In this document: in pieces, positions 1-12,960 of the stretch
How the letters are laid out: the number at the start of each line of letters is the position of its first letter
Position numbering within the stretch: the first letter of the stretch is position 1
Assembly (NCBI RefSeq): GCF_016906535.1
Contig: NC_057372.1
Coordinates: 1,159,501 to 1,223,500, forward strand
From: Rhizoctonia solani
Taxonomy: Eukaryota > Basidiomycota > Agaricomycetes > Cantharellales > Ceratobasidiaceae
Length of the DNA: 64,000 nucleotides
Reading direction: 5' to 3'
Notes under the pieces: model-generated
Database searches by the model: none
What the model was told of the DNA's origin: nothing
The model's input: the letters and a program-made list of their open reading frames with translations, nothing else
Made by a program: the position numbers and the translations under genes

Positions 1-3000
1 CGATATCCACGCCAATGTTGGAATTAGGGACAAACGTCTGTAACAAAGACAGTTAAGTCATGGTTTGGGTGTTTAAATAGACAACATACAATCCCTTCCT
101 CAGCCATCAAGTCAAGACGTCTCTGTACAATCGACTTATCGAGCTTCATGCTTGCAGATATTAGCAAAATGACCGTAAAAGCATTCAGGGAGAGCTTACT
201 TGGGGATCCCATACATGAGAAGCCCACCCATGCGATCATTGCGATCGTAAACGGTTACGGTATGTCCCGCCTTGTTTAGTTGATCCGCGCATGCAAGGCC
301 AGCAGGTCCAGAGCCAATGATGGCAATTTTCTTGCCCGTGCGGAACGTCGGCTTGGTTGGCTTCATCCATCCCATTTCGAAACCCTAGCGGCGAATCGAA
401 GGTCAATTAATAAAAATCTGTTTGGCCTGGGCTGGGATTATATGCAAACCTTGTCAATGATCGCACACTCTATACTCTTGATCCCCACAGGTTGCTCATT
501 AATACCCAAAACGCAAGCACCTTCGCACGGGGCTGGACAAACACGACCAGTGAACTCGGGGAAATTGTTCGTCATGAGTAGGCGATTCAGTGCGTCACGC
601 CATTGGCCCTTGAAGACCAGGTCGTTCCACTTGGGGATAATGTTCGAGATGGGACATCCGCTATCGGATTGACAGAAAGGAATACCGCAGTCCATACAAC
701 GCGCCGATTGATACTTGAGCTCGCTCTCGGTCAATCGGTTAGAGATTTCTTTCCAGTCCTTGACGCGCTTACGAGGTGGGCGGTATGCTTCATTGAGGCG
801 CTTATACTTCATGAAGCCACGCGTCTTGTCGAGTTTGGCCATGCGAGTCTTCGTCGTATTCTCGTCGATCATCGAGTCTTCAACGTCGACGATCGCAGGT
901 TCGCTGCGCCGACCGGGAGCGAGCTGTGCGTTAGAAACTGCGGCGGAGAGAGGTTCCTTTGGTAGCAGAACGTCTTCGAGAGTCTCGGATGCCAAATCGA
1001 CTTGGCTCGCTGTGTGTGAAGGCACGAGATCGATAAAGCTCTGTTTCTTCTTCTCTTCTTTCTCCCGAGCCGCCTTTTCTTCGAGAACGCGTTTGTAGTC
1101 GAGGGGCATGACACGGACGAACATGGGAAGAAGATGATGAAAGTCCATGAGCACTCGGTTCGCGACCTCGGACCCGGTGTAATGGCGGTGATCCTCGATG
1201 AGGCTACGTAGCTCAGCAATTTCACGGGGATCGGTAACCTTGCCGAGTTCGACCATCTCTTGATTGACCTTGGCTGCAAAGGTGTGGGCCATATCCAGGA
1301 CATATGCGATACCTCCGCTCATACCCGCAGCAAAGTTACGCCCAGTGGTTCCGAGAACAACGACACGACCACCAGTCATGTACTCGCAGCCGTGGTCTCC
1401 GGTTCCTTCAACGACAGCATTCGCACCCGAGTTGCGCACAGCAAAGCGTTCAGCAGCAATACCACGAATAAATGCCTCTCCAGAGGTGGCGCCATACAAG
1501 CAGACGTTGCCTATGATAATGTTCTCTTCTGCCTTGAAGGTTGACTGTTGGGAGGGTATACGACGAGACGACCGCCAGACAGGCCCTTTCCAACGTAGTC
1601 ATTTGCGTCACCCTCGAGTTCGATGGTAATACCAGGGGCAAGGAACGCTCCACAAGACTGTCCGGCCGATCCGCGCATGAGGATATGAATTGTATCCTTG
1701 GGTAAGCCCTCTTCTCCGTAAAGCTTCGACACTCGGTAAGACAGAGTTGTTCCCAACGCACGATCGGTATTGACTACGTCACACTCGATGTGTACGGGCA
1801 GCCCTTGGGTAAGTGCGGGCTCGGCTTCGTCGATAAACTTGTTGTCTAGGCGGATATAGAGCTTGTGGTCTTGCTGACGAATGCGGTATGTGGCAGCACC
1901 TGGACGCATCTGCCATGCCGGTTTCAGAATAGGCGCGAGATCGAGCTTAGCCGTCTTTGGCGTGCGGAGAGCTTCATCGACTTTGAGCATATCGGCGCGC
2001 CCAACCATTTCGTTGATCGTGCGGAATCCAAGCTTAGCCATAATACCACGGAGCTCCTCGGCGAGATAATAGAAGAAGTTAATGACTTGCTCAGGTTGAC
2101 CGGCGAATTTGGCTCGAAGCATCGGGTCTTGAGTAGCGATACCAACAGGACAGGTATTGACTAAAAACAGAATAATAATTACTAATCGTTGCACTGGATA
2201 ACAATCCAAGAACTTACGATGGCATTTACGCATCATAATGCATCCCATAGCAATGAGAGGTGTAGTAGCAAAGCCCCACTCCTCGGCTCCGAGCAAGCAA
2301 GCGATCGCGATATCACGTCCGGTACGGATCTGACCATCAGTCTGGACAGTCACACGTCCACGCAGATCATTGAGCACGAGTGTTTGGTGAGTCTCAGCAA
2401 GGCCAAGCTCCCACGGAAGCCCAGCGTATTTGATACCGGTCCAACGTGAAGCACCGGTTCCGCCATCGTGGCCAGAAATAAGAATATGGTCGGCCTTGGC
2501 CTTGGCCACACCACTCGCTACAATGCCAACACCAACTTCTGAAACAAGCTTGACTGATACGCGAGAACGGGGGTTCGAGCATTTTAGATCGTAAATAAGC
2601 TGTTTAAGGTCTTCGATACTGTAGATGTCATGATGGGGAGGTGGGGAAATAAGCCCCACCCCGGCAGTCGAGTGACGCGTGCGAGCGATTGAACCAGAAA
2701 CCTTGTGTCCGGGAAGCTCACCACCTTCACCCGGCTTCGCGCCTTGTGCCATCTTGATCTGAAGCTCATCCGCGTCGGCGAGATAGTTACTGGTCACACC
2801 AAATCGTCCGCTGGCAACCTGTTTGATGGCAGAACGCATTGTATCGCCATTAGGGAAGACTTGAGAACGCTCCGCATCTTCACCTCCCTCGCCGGTGTTA
2901 GACTTTCCCCCGAGGCGGTTCATCGCGACCGCAAGTGTGGAGTGAGCTTCCATAGAAATCGACCCATAGGACATGGCACCGGTAACAAATCGACGAACAA

Positions 3001-6000
3001 TCTCATTCCAAGGCTCGACTTGCTCAACGGGGATAGGGGTCGCGGCTTCGTATTTGAACTCGAGCAGGCCACGAAGTGATGCTTGCTTGATCTGTTCGCG
3101 TGCATTACGACTGTATGCGTCATAGGCGGCCTGGTTCCTCTCGCGTACCGCATCCTGAAGATTCGCGATGCCTGCGGGGTCGTTGACATGCGCCTCACCA
3201 CCATCACGCCAGTGGTACTCCCCGGATTCCGGCATTCCAGGAGGTAGAAGTGTTTCGCGCGAAGGGTACCCACGCTCATGGAGCTCAAACGCATCCATAG
3301 CAAGTAGATCAAAGGTTGCGCCCTGAACACGACTGGCTGTACCAGTAAAGCACCGAGAGACGACTTCGTTGTGGAGCCCCAATGCCTCAAATATTTGTGC
3401 GCCCTTGTATGACTGCAGAGTCGAGATGCCCATTTTGCTCATCACCTTAAGGATACCATTGTCGGTCGCCTTGCGATAATTTTTCAGCAACTGTTCCACT
3501 GTTTGCTCTCCCTTGACGCTGGGAAGAAGATACGTAAATCATATTAGCCTCGTGCTAAAGACATATAGGGTCAATAATTACTCACATACGCTCCCGGCTA
3601 ACTTTGTGGATTACTTCCATTACAAGGTAGGGACAAATTGCATCAGCCCCATAGCCGACTAATACACAGAGGTGATGAACCTCGCGAGCCTCTCCAGTTT
3701 CAACCATCAATGCGACCTTGGCTCGCTTCTTCTGGAGAACGAGGTGATGGTGAACAGCCCCACAGGCAATCAGGGCACTGAGGGGAATGCGATCCTTTCC
3801 TACGGCACGATCGGATAGAATGATGACCTTTTGGTTGTCCTCGATCGCAGCAGTCGCCTCGTTGCAGACACGATCGAGCGCAGCGCGGTACCCAGGGAGT
3901 CCTTCAGATTTGGGGAACGTGATATCGATCGTACGAGAGGACCACTTGGGATATGCGGCGCTGAGGTTCTTGAGCGCGTTCATTTCTTCGATTCCAAGAA
4001 CTGGGGACTTGAGGAGAATTCGGTGACACTGTTCGGGCTTCATTTCGAGGAGATTTCCCTCCGGTCCAACATAAGACTCGAGCGACATGACGATACTCTC
4101 GCGAATGGGATCGATCGGTGGGTTTGTGACCTGAGCGAATAGCTGGCGGAAGTAATCATACACTGGGCGAGCCTGAGTAGCCATGCAGGCCAGAGGAGCA
4201 TCGTTACCCATAGAGCCAAGCGCCTCCTTTCCTTCTGAAACCATGGGCAGCATCAACAAGTTGAGTTGCTCCACCGTATAACCGAAAGCGAGGAGTTTGG
4301 GGTCAGTCGCGAGGACAGTGTTGTCAATGACTGAGTCGATAGATATGGTACGCTGCACACGCTTAACAATCATCGGGAGGTGGAGCATGTTACCCTCGAC
4401 CCAAGAGCGAAGTTTTGCTTACGAGCGGTTGTTCGCTTGAGTTCCTTGTCGTCAACGACGCGTCCCTCGACTGTATCAACGAGCAGCATACGCCCGGGCT
4501 TGAGACGGCCCTTGGAGACAACCTTCTCGGGTTCAATGTAGATCGCACCGACCTCGGAAGCGCAGACCATAATGTCCTCGTTCGTAATGATATAACGGCA
4601 AGGGCGAAGACCGTTTCGATCCAAGTTGGCTCCGCAGTATCGGCCATCGCTGAAAGTAAAAAGCGCAGGTCCGTCCCAAGGCTCTTGTACGCAAGCGGAC
4701 CAGTTGTAGAAAGCACGTTTTTCTGGCTCCATGAGCTCATTGTCCTGCCAAGCTTCGGGAATCATCATCATAACGGCCTCAGGGAGAGAGACGACGCCAT
4801 TGACGACCAATAATTCGAGTACGTTGTCAAATGCCGCCGAGTCGGATCCTCCAGCTTCAATAATAGGATATAAGAGATTAAGTTCGTCACCAAAGAGTGT
4901 TGATTGCAGAACGCCCTCGCGAGCACGCATCCAATTTTTATTACCTCGAACAGTGTTGATTTCACCTAAGGCGAAGAACAGAGATAAATATCCACTACGC
5001 CGCAATAGAATACACTGAAACATTACTAACCATTGTGCGCCGCCCACCTCATTGGCTGGGCACGGTCCCAACTTGGGAACGTGTTGGTTGAGAATCGAGA
5101 GTGTACGAGTGCAAAGTGTGATTTGTAGAGGACATGGTTGAGATCGTGGTAATAGTTGTATACCTGTGGCGGTGAGAGCTGACCCTTGTAGACGATATTA
5201 CTTGTGGAGAGCGAGCAAATATAGAACCAGCGAGTAAGGGTGCTGGAAGCAACAAGTATCGATCAGTATAATTAACCTTGAAGCAAGCGCCGGGCGACTA
5301 ACATGGTGTGGGTTGCATGCTTGCGCAAGACATAGAGTTGTCGCTCAAAGAGTCGCTGGTCAAAGGGACCATTGTGACTGGACTTTGCATCGCCGTAGTT
5401 CTCACGAAGTACAACAAAAGGTTGTAAAATAGAGGGTTCTTTGCTGCTAGCGGCCGGCCCTAAAATGGTGCCATCGGTGGGGACTCCGCGCCATCCAAGC
5501 ACTCGGAGCCCGAGATCTTGAGCGAGTTTGGTAAAGATAGACTTGTGACCTTCACGCTCCGAATCGTCCTTGGGATTAAGAATATGTTTCCGACAGCATA
5601 CTTGCCTGGTTCTGGAAGCTGACAGCCGATCTCGCGCTCGGCCTCTCTAACCATGAACTGATGGGGAATACCGGTCATTACTCCCGCGCCATCGCCGTCT
5701 CTGCTATCCGCACCCGTAGCCCCTCGATGGGTCATTGCGCATAATAATTGGCGAGCATCGGATACAATCTTGTGGTTGGGCTGGCCCTTGATATGACATA
5801 TAAAGCCGACACCGCACGCATCTCGTTCGTTTTCATTGAATAGAGACCAGTCTGTGCTGGGAGCGAGCCAGCCCAGGACTCGGGATCGCGGGCAACTTGG
5901 TCAAACCCATTAGGCTCAGACTCATCCTCAACAAGCGGGAGAGGTGCGCCATAAGAACTTTTGCGGTCTCATGGCTCACTGAGCCACTGCTCGCGGTAAT

Positions 6001-6003
6001 CAT
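1..6003 (-). CDS. GLT1: Glutamate synthase (GOGAT), NAD(P)H type, 3' end outside window
   Basis: Converts 2-oxoglutarate and glutamine to two glutamates in ammonium assimilation. The start is ATG at 6003. After a short propeptide comes the N-terminal nucleophile context [13 protein letters not shown] and [18 protein letters not shown] of the class II glutaminase domain. The central domain, the FMN-binding synthase domain with the 3Fe-4S cysteines (MRKCH, then LNTCPVG), the GXGXG domain ([13 protein letters not shown]) and the start of the FAD/NAD small-subunit-like domain with CMDCGIPFC follow. Introns read at 38-89, 151-199, 385-449, 2161-2217, 3519-3585, 4966-5030 and 5243-5302 restore the family sequence. 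Five one-base frame breaks (near 5960, 5836, 5577, 4414 and 1541) each sit at a T-run on the plus strand that appears one base short. I read them as sequence error, since everything else is intact. The family is a single chain of about 2,100 residues, so roughly 90% is present. Confidence 0.95.
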
Positions 6004-9000
6004 GCTGTAGGATTTACTGTAACAGTGACAGAGTAGAGATGGTAAACAGGTAGCGAGAGAGATAATGGACGGAACAGACGACGGGGAGGTGGTGGATCAC
6101 CGTCAGTGATACTCTCGAGATTTAGGGGGTGTGGGGTTTATGAACGTCCAATCATAACGCGGAGCATTTGGTGAATCTCGGCTTTTCGGATTTGTGATTG
6201 GCCTGATCTTCAGGGTCTTATACAAACAAATCCCGAGCAGCTGTTTACATATGCAGGCAGTTTTTATTGGATAAAGATCATGTTCCACCATACATAGCAC
6301 ATATATACCAGTTTTAACTAGAATATTACACAACGAGCACATATACTCACCACAATATAGTCCTGCCCACTTATCTCGTGGCTTACGGCCCTATCCGACT
6401 CAAGCCGAAAAATCAAATACTCTCTTCGGGAGTGCCTCGGGCATACAAGTCACCTCGGACCGGACCGCATGGACACTGGTCCGAAAGATGCTCTACACAT
6501 AGCGGTCGACCTACTGCGACCTTCCAACGTATACCATTCATCCAAATTCTACAGCTCATTACACCACCAGAAGCAACCATGGCGATCGATCTTATCTCTA
6601 CTCTAGTTTTGGACCCATGCATGTTTCTTAACCCGCGGTTCTGCTGCTCCAAGCAAACTTGGATTCTCGAAGTGCACAGCTGGGCTTCTTGATCAACGCA
6701 TAAACCAGGGCTTTCTGATTGGGTGTCCTTACGCATCGACTCCTTCCCCACAATCGTCAGACCTAAAAATGCAATGATTTCCCCCCGGATTGCTGATGGG
6801 CACATGTGATACGCGCGTCACATGACCCTCTGCATGCTGTCCTCGCCTTCTCATTCCTTCTACCCTACGTCGACATACACACTGTCCTTCTGTCGAGCCC
6901 GTCAGAGCCAAGCCAAGCCAAAATCTCATCTTAATTCCAATATCATCGCATGTTCACAGAGATGCTGTAGGGTTCGAGGAAGGTTTCGGGGCGGCTATGT
7001 ATTTGGACTTAGATTACGGCTTGACCAAAGTGGACACCTTGATCTTTCGTTATCAGATCTCTTTAAAATTAGTTTCACCACATTGAAAATCGCCTATTTG
7101 TTGGGTTTGATGCACACTGTCTTTCTGCAGCCAAGACCAGACCTCGGTGCGGTGCTCGTTATCCGCGTACAAACTCAGCGAGCTATTGGAATATATGCGG
7201 TGCTCCTTTTATTTGTCTAAAATGGCCATAGGAAAAACCTTCGGCATCGCCGCGTGCCTCGATGAACGATTCGCACTCTTCAGCTCACGAGGACGAGCAC
7301 GGGCAATAGATCAACTGATAAGATATAGGTACTATGCCCAATTGCAAAGGCGGGTCCACCATATTAAGTTGATTCGCTCACTCATTTAGATCCACTGTTT
7401 TAGTGGGTGGAAACTGCATGGATCTGCGAACGTTTGACACGCCACCCCAACCACCGGGTCGGTACCGAGCCACGTAGTCCGGAGATTTGATGGACGGGCC
7501 GGCGACTCCGCTCCTTACATCTCGGCAGAGGCCTCCTTGCCTGTGAGGAATTCGTCACATACGCAGCATTATTCATCGTATTTTTCAACCCCGAAAATTC
7601 CCACTAAACGTGTGACAGTCGTTTGACCCTACATGAGTACGCCGAAATCGCATCTCAACTAACAGTGTTCATCGTCTATCAACATCGCATACGCTCGTGT
7701 CTTGCATGGGGCGGAGTGCGGAGTCGAATGCGTCCGGCAACCAAACCCGGTCCATGGCCTAGGTTTCCCCAATTGGGTTCAAGGACCGACATCATTCTCT
7801 GCGCGTGAGCTACCATCAATAGTATACCCGAGTTTGCACTTTTCATGGAGTGCTTTTGGTGGCACTGCAGGTTGGTAAGACTTGGCGGACTGACGTATCT
7901 AATTTGATTACACACTCATTAGGCTATTGTATATCAGACGCGGCGTTGAGAATCCAACAACGGCACTGATATAGCTGTAACAACCCGTCCACCAACGGTT
8001 CATGATCATACACGCGCGCGGACCTCTAAGGCACCTCCATCTGATCGGCAGGCCTAGGACTTTCAGGACGTAGACCCAGACTCTTCGAAGAGGAGATCTG
8101 TGAAAGCCTCATTTTTGGGGGGCCCCCATGCCATGATCGTAAATTAACCGACGCAACAAGGCTTCGATGCCGATTTCTGCCACGCTACCCGTCCTAGAAT
8201 GGAATTCGTAGACACAGGAATTAAGTCCTAAAACGGCGAAGAGCAAACACCGAGCGCCACCTATACAGTACATTATTAGCAGAATGAGGTCAATGTTACA
8301 ATACATTTTTATTGAAAGCTGGCCCGCCGTGAATGCCCGTACCTGCAAAAATGAGCACCTTAAGTTCGGGTGCCTTGAGCCCAAGAAGGTTTTCGGATCC
8401 GTCTCCCCAGAACTGAGCTCTCCGCACCGTCGTTGCATAACGAGTCGGAGTTTCAACCGCCCGATCACGGTTAGCTCTACCCCGCTTTTGCTCGTAGACG
8501 GCATCCAAAAATGTTAACTCACCCACCGTCGACGAGTGAGAACTAGGTCACCGCAATTTGTACTCACCCACACGCAATGAGCGATCAGCGATAATCCCGG
8601 CCCCACATGGTCAAGTGGACACGATAATATTAGATTGTTTTACCCCGTCACTTCCGTGGCGTTTGTAACAAGATGGCATATTCATGAGAACGTAGGTTAT
8701 GCGTCCTCCCGAAACCAACAGAAAGTATCGCGTTAATACAGATTCGCCGAGACTTGCGGAAAATACCGCATTAAACACATAGCATGGCTTCCGATGCGAT
8801 GGACACTGCGGTGCTCCGATCGTCATATGCGTCATTTGACTAACAAGTTTCCTCGATCGGTTATGAACAACCTGTAATTCGGTTGCAGTTACACCATTAC
8901 TACTATCTTATCCAGAGAACTACTCCAGCTCAGCGTGATTCTGGGCCTAGCACGAACAGTGATCTTCCACTGACGTGCAGCAAAAAATGGGGTGACTCCT

Positions 9001-9996
9001 TGAGTACGATCTTTTGAGCAACTCCTATGGTTAGTATGTAGTATTTGCTATTCCGCGTCAAACAGCTAGAGCACCACCAAATATTGGACCGGGTCAATCA
9101 AATATCTATATATATCCGTGCCCCGGCCAATCCGCGTGTTTTAGCAACCTTGGTTTTAGCCACAGTGTAGTAGGCAATACACTCAAATATCAATTTCACT
9201 CGTGACTCTGCAATTTGGAATATTCAATTCCTGTAGCACATTAGACTAATAATTTAGCTATCGACTCGCTGACCAAAATGGGTGCAAGAAGCTACTTATT
9301 TGTTTACTGTAGAAGTGAAAATCATCCCGATTGCAGTTTTGGGTTTGTCTTAGAACAACGGCAAGCTTCGTGACCTCATCCATTTGCTAATGATGTATGC
9401 CCCACCGTGTTCAGCCTCTCAGCATAGTATGGTCTCGTCAGATTTCTTCTATAATGTTGCCCTTATTGCATACTGTCCAGAACCCAGTTTGTCCAAAGTT
9501 CTCGGCCATCTAGGCCCCGTGTGATGTGGGTGGGTGCACGCTCATAGTTCATGATTCCATATCTCCGGGCTCTTGAGGATTCCGGAAAATCAAATATAAA
9601 TCCCGAGTAGCAGTCCTTGCTTTACGAAAACGGATCGGGCAATGAGCTTCTCGGGTGACCTCGTTGATTCCTGCCTTCAAATTACCTCATTTGTTGGGTG
9701 CTTGGAATCCTTACTCTCTTGAGATTCTTGGAGGAGCTCCCCAAAAGACTGGGAGGGGTTGTTAGCTATGTCGATCTCCATGTGTCAAACGATACCAGAA
9801 ATCAAGACATAGATGAAAAACAGAACCTGAGCTACGGGATTCAGCATCTGAAAGGAATGCTTTAGGATGCAGGATGCATAAAAGGTGACCGACTTTGTGT
9901 TCAATTTCTTCGGCTCTACCCCACGCCAGCGAGTCGTGTAGACCTAAGGTCGGACACGAAAACCTTTTAGATTTTTAAAACTTTTCTTCTTTCTAA
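6004..9996. other. Long gene-poor interval
   Basis: This AT-rich stretch has many stop codons in all frames. Its leftmost few hundred bases must hold the promoter of the glutamate synthase gene. Short open frames occur at 6413-6805, 8109-8504 and 8296-8526, but none matches a family I know, none has convincing splice partners and all lack coding character. I see no transposase, long terminal repeat or tandem array. Diverged mobile-element remnants cannot be excluded by eye. Confidence 0.5.
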
Positions 9997-10374
9997 ATGG
10001 CTGAGAGCCAGTTTTCAGTTAAGTTATAGCATCAATCACAACTCGTGGCGCTTGGACTTACCTACTTTTAATCTCTCTAGGTAGGTGCTCGTGTATACTA
10101 TTTTGATGGTGAAGGACGTGAGTCCCATGGAAAGGTTAGCTCGTTTGAGCTTGCCGACAACGTGAGTGCATATATTTTATTTATTCTAGGTTCTCAAGTA
10201 ACCATTTTTGGTGTTAAGGGAACAAGAATAGCTCGTATACGCCTAGAGGGTAGTGGATCCGAGGTGGCTTTACCGTGAGTACATTTCAAGGATTATGTTT
10301 GAACAGGTGTAAATTACTGACTTAGACTTGCGTTCATATCGTTTGATAAACCACCACTAGAACGGATGCTTTAA
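9997..10374 (+). CDS. Small multi-exon gene of unknown function (about 68 aa)
   Basis: I do not recognise the product. The model is ATG at 9997 (MAESQFS), an intron at 10018-10080 (gttaag to ctctag), exon 10081-10161 (VGARVYYFDGEGRESHGKV), an intron at 10162-10218 (gtgagt to taag), exon 10219-10274 (GTRIARIRLEGSGSEVALP) and an intron at 10275-10325. The last exon ends in DKPPLERML and a stop at 10372-10374. All exons join in one frame, which is hard to obtain by chance in such AT-rich sequence. The middle intron is also open if read through, which would add 19 residues. No signal peptide, membrane segment or cysteine motif is visible. It is isolated in a gene-poor region, so it may be a lineage-specific gene or the remnant of a longer one. 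Confidence 0.4.
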
Positions 10375-11460
10375 TGAGGGAAACGCGCGACCGCGACCCA
10401 AGCCATCCGATCTAAGATAGCTCCAACACTCTCGGCCCAGTCACTATAGATTTCTTGTTTCTCCTTCATCATTAATTGTATTAGTTCCATATCCCAGGGC
10501 AGGACATACCCTGTGGAAGCACTCGGACACGCTTGTATCCTGCTGGAATTTTTTGTATAAAATGGTTTGATACCTTCAAAACATTTATTTATTCAAACCT
10601 CTCTGATATGGCAGTTACGTGCCAATGAGCTGATTCTCGAAGTCGGTGCATATATAGAGATACCGTCTTAATCTCACTCCAAACTATCAATATCTCAAGA
10701 CCATTAACTTACTAATTTAGCCATTTCATCGCTTACATATCAAAGCTACTAAGCATCATCTAGATCTTGAATAGTATATATAGGCAGAATTCTGTAGTGT
10801 ATCACGGCAAGTAGTTTGTTTCAGATTGAGAGATACTCGTGCCTAAGCAATTACCGCAATCCAATCAAGTGCCGATCAGAAAAGCTTAGATTGTATGTAC
10901 AACGTGGAACACGAGCCGATGGAGCGTTTTTCTAATAAATTGGCCGCATGATATACCTTACAGAATTAGTTAGTTGCTCACGCGGAGCGGCTTAACGAGT
11001 GGCATCTTGAGTGTACTGCAAAACGGCGGTGAACTCCAATGCAGTTAACGGCAACTCGAACAAGCAGAAGATCAGTGCAGTTATACGCGGACGAGAGAAT
11101 CAGCCTTTGATTGTATTTGTGCGACTCCAAAAGGGCTGTGCTACATTGAATAGTATTCACATTCATGACCGCCCCTTTTCGGGATCTAATGGAGTCATTA
11201 TATAGATTGATAGATTGAACCTTGGTCCTAAATTTCGAAACTATATTTACGTAGGCATCAAGTTAATAATTAAGCGGCTTTGGCCACTTGTACCGGTGAA
11301 AAGTTACGGCTCCCATATGCTGGTCGATAACATATTCACAACCAGAGACGCTAAGTCCGCATATCGAGGCGACAAATTACATGAACACTACAGTTCCAGT
11401 ATGTATGCGTTCGTCACAATAAACGAAATTGCCCTGCTTGTGTCTCCCGGCGTTGATGAG
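10375..11460. other. Intergenic, nothing recognised
   Basis: AT-rich sequence between the small gene and the 3' end of the carrier-like gene. Short open frames at 10978-11205 and 11215-11550 have no recognisable product and no splice context. I see no RNA gene or repeat. Confidence 0.5.
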
Positions 11461-12960
11461 CTAAGTGCTGACACCTCCAGTCGCCTCCCAGACTACAAAT
11501 GCAATACCCCACGGACCAACCCTTCCAAGTGTACGCAAAGCAGTTTGTAGTCTCTGATATGGACTAGACTTAGAGTCAAAGGAAGTGGGGGTAGGGCTTC
11601 GAAAGAAGTAAAGTATCCCTTCTTTTCTAGCAGTTTCTCTGAGTATTCTAATCGATGTCGTAAGCCTATAATGACGAGTGCGATCGCGAAGGATAGTGGA
11701 GCCGGAGTCTGTATGGGGTTGGTTTTTCAACCCATGTGCAAATTTCGCCCGGGTGTGTGTGTCGTGGATATAAAGGATGCGCCTGGCTGTATCGAAAGGG
11801 CGGCCGACCAATTCATGACCTATCCCACCAGCAACACCGCCCGCAACTAACACTAAGCTCTGGGTGAAACGATTTATCCCAGAGAATGGCTTCCAAACGT
11901 TTTGCCCCACGGCGTCGGTCGGAGCGAGCTCGGGATACAAAGGTCGCAGCATGCCTCGAGACGTCGAAGGTAGCGAAAAACAGTGCGAAGCCTTTCCGAT
12001 ACATCAAGTTACTCAATGACATAGCTGGGGGTTAAGATCCTGCTCACCAAGTGTATCCTTTGCACAACTCCACCCTATGGCATGATTAGATTCACCAACA
12101 AGATCGGAATCAATCACTCACCCCAGCCCTCCCACCCTCGGCCCATTGACATCCCAGCTACTTCTCGTGCCCAGTTTCTTGTTGCGCGGGCTTCACGACG
12201 CAAGGCCTTCCGATCACGCTCCATTCCTGATTGGTCAGAGTCTCTGAATACATCTTTCCAGGCTTGCCGCCATCCTTGGACACTTGTCTGTTTGCCGGTT
12301 GTATCCCCCTCGAGGTATAGTCTAACATTTTCAGCCGGCGCACCGGCGATAGACTGTACGGCACCCGCTGTAGCCCCAGCAATCGCGGAAGCGATGGTGC
12401 TGTTTAAGTGGGTGTCTTCATGGTGGATAGTATCATACGTATAGCTGTATGTTGTGAAAAGGATTGTCCCGAGGCAAGTATTGACTAGTAGTGGAGGAAT
12501 AAAATGTCGAGGAATGACCAATGCCTAGAAATGAGTATTCCTTGTTTCAATAAATTAAACTGAAGAGAAAGAGGTAAATTTACCCCTTGCGTCCGTATCA
12601 AATTGGTAACAAATGCTGGTGAAAGGCTTGTCCCCTGGGAGGCTGCTACATGGCGGAGGGTTGTCCAGCCACTAACTGATGAGAAAATTAGTTGACAAGA
12701 GATTAGAGAATGTGAGTAGATGTATTAAAAAACTACTTACTCTTCGTTGGGCGAAATAACCTCATCGGCCTACCATGTTCACTCTAATTGTGTAGCTTAT
12801 TGGCGAAGAACATGGATGATACGAACCTTGCAAAGTAGAGGCCTACTCCTCGAGCAGTAGTCCTAGCTAAAGCCGCATAAATAGAATTCGATGATTCTTG
12901 ATTATCGCTCTGGTCTTCATCATTGCTGTTTCGTCCTTGTCCCCTGGATGACGCTGCCAT
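11461..12960 (-). CDS. Mitochondrial carrier-like protein
   Basis: Probable six-exon membrane protein of the mitochondrial carrier superfamily as it appears in basidiomycetes. Substrate unknown. Exons (plus coordinates) are 12827-12960 (MAASSRGQGRNSND), 12741-12781, 12584-12675, 12122-12524, 12048-12074 and 11461-11991. Visible family features are a carrier-type segment with AGATAGAVQSIAGAPAENVR, the stretch FALFFATFDVSR, the repeat SLVLVAGGVAGGIGHELVG followed by RPFDTARR, and a C-terminal GRVGPWGIAFVVWEA. In the last exon the frame changes between FATFDVSR and LVLVAGG (about 11880-11970). Either one base is extra, or an extra intron of about 80 nt (gtatcc to cacccag) is removed. I favour the carrier assignment but cannot decide that detail. 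Confidence 0.7.

Noticed and set aside
5243..5302. Apparent frame break in glutamate synthase after KHATHT
   Set aside because: A 60-nt intron with a gttagt donor explains it fully.
8109..8526. Two minus-strand frames of 131 and 76 codons
   Set aside because: The 76-codon one reads somewhat like protein, but there is no homology I recognise and no flanking exon.
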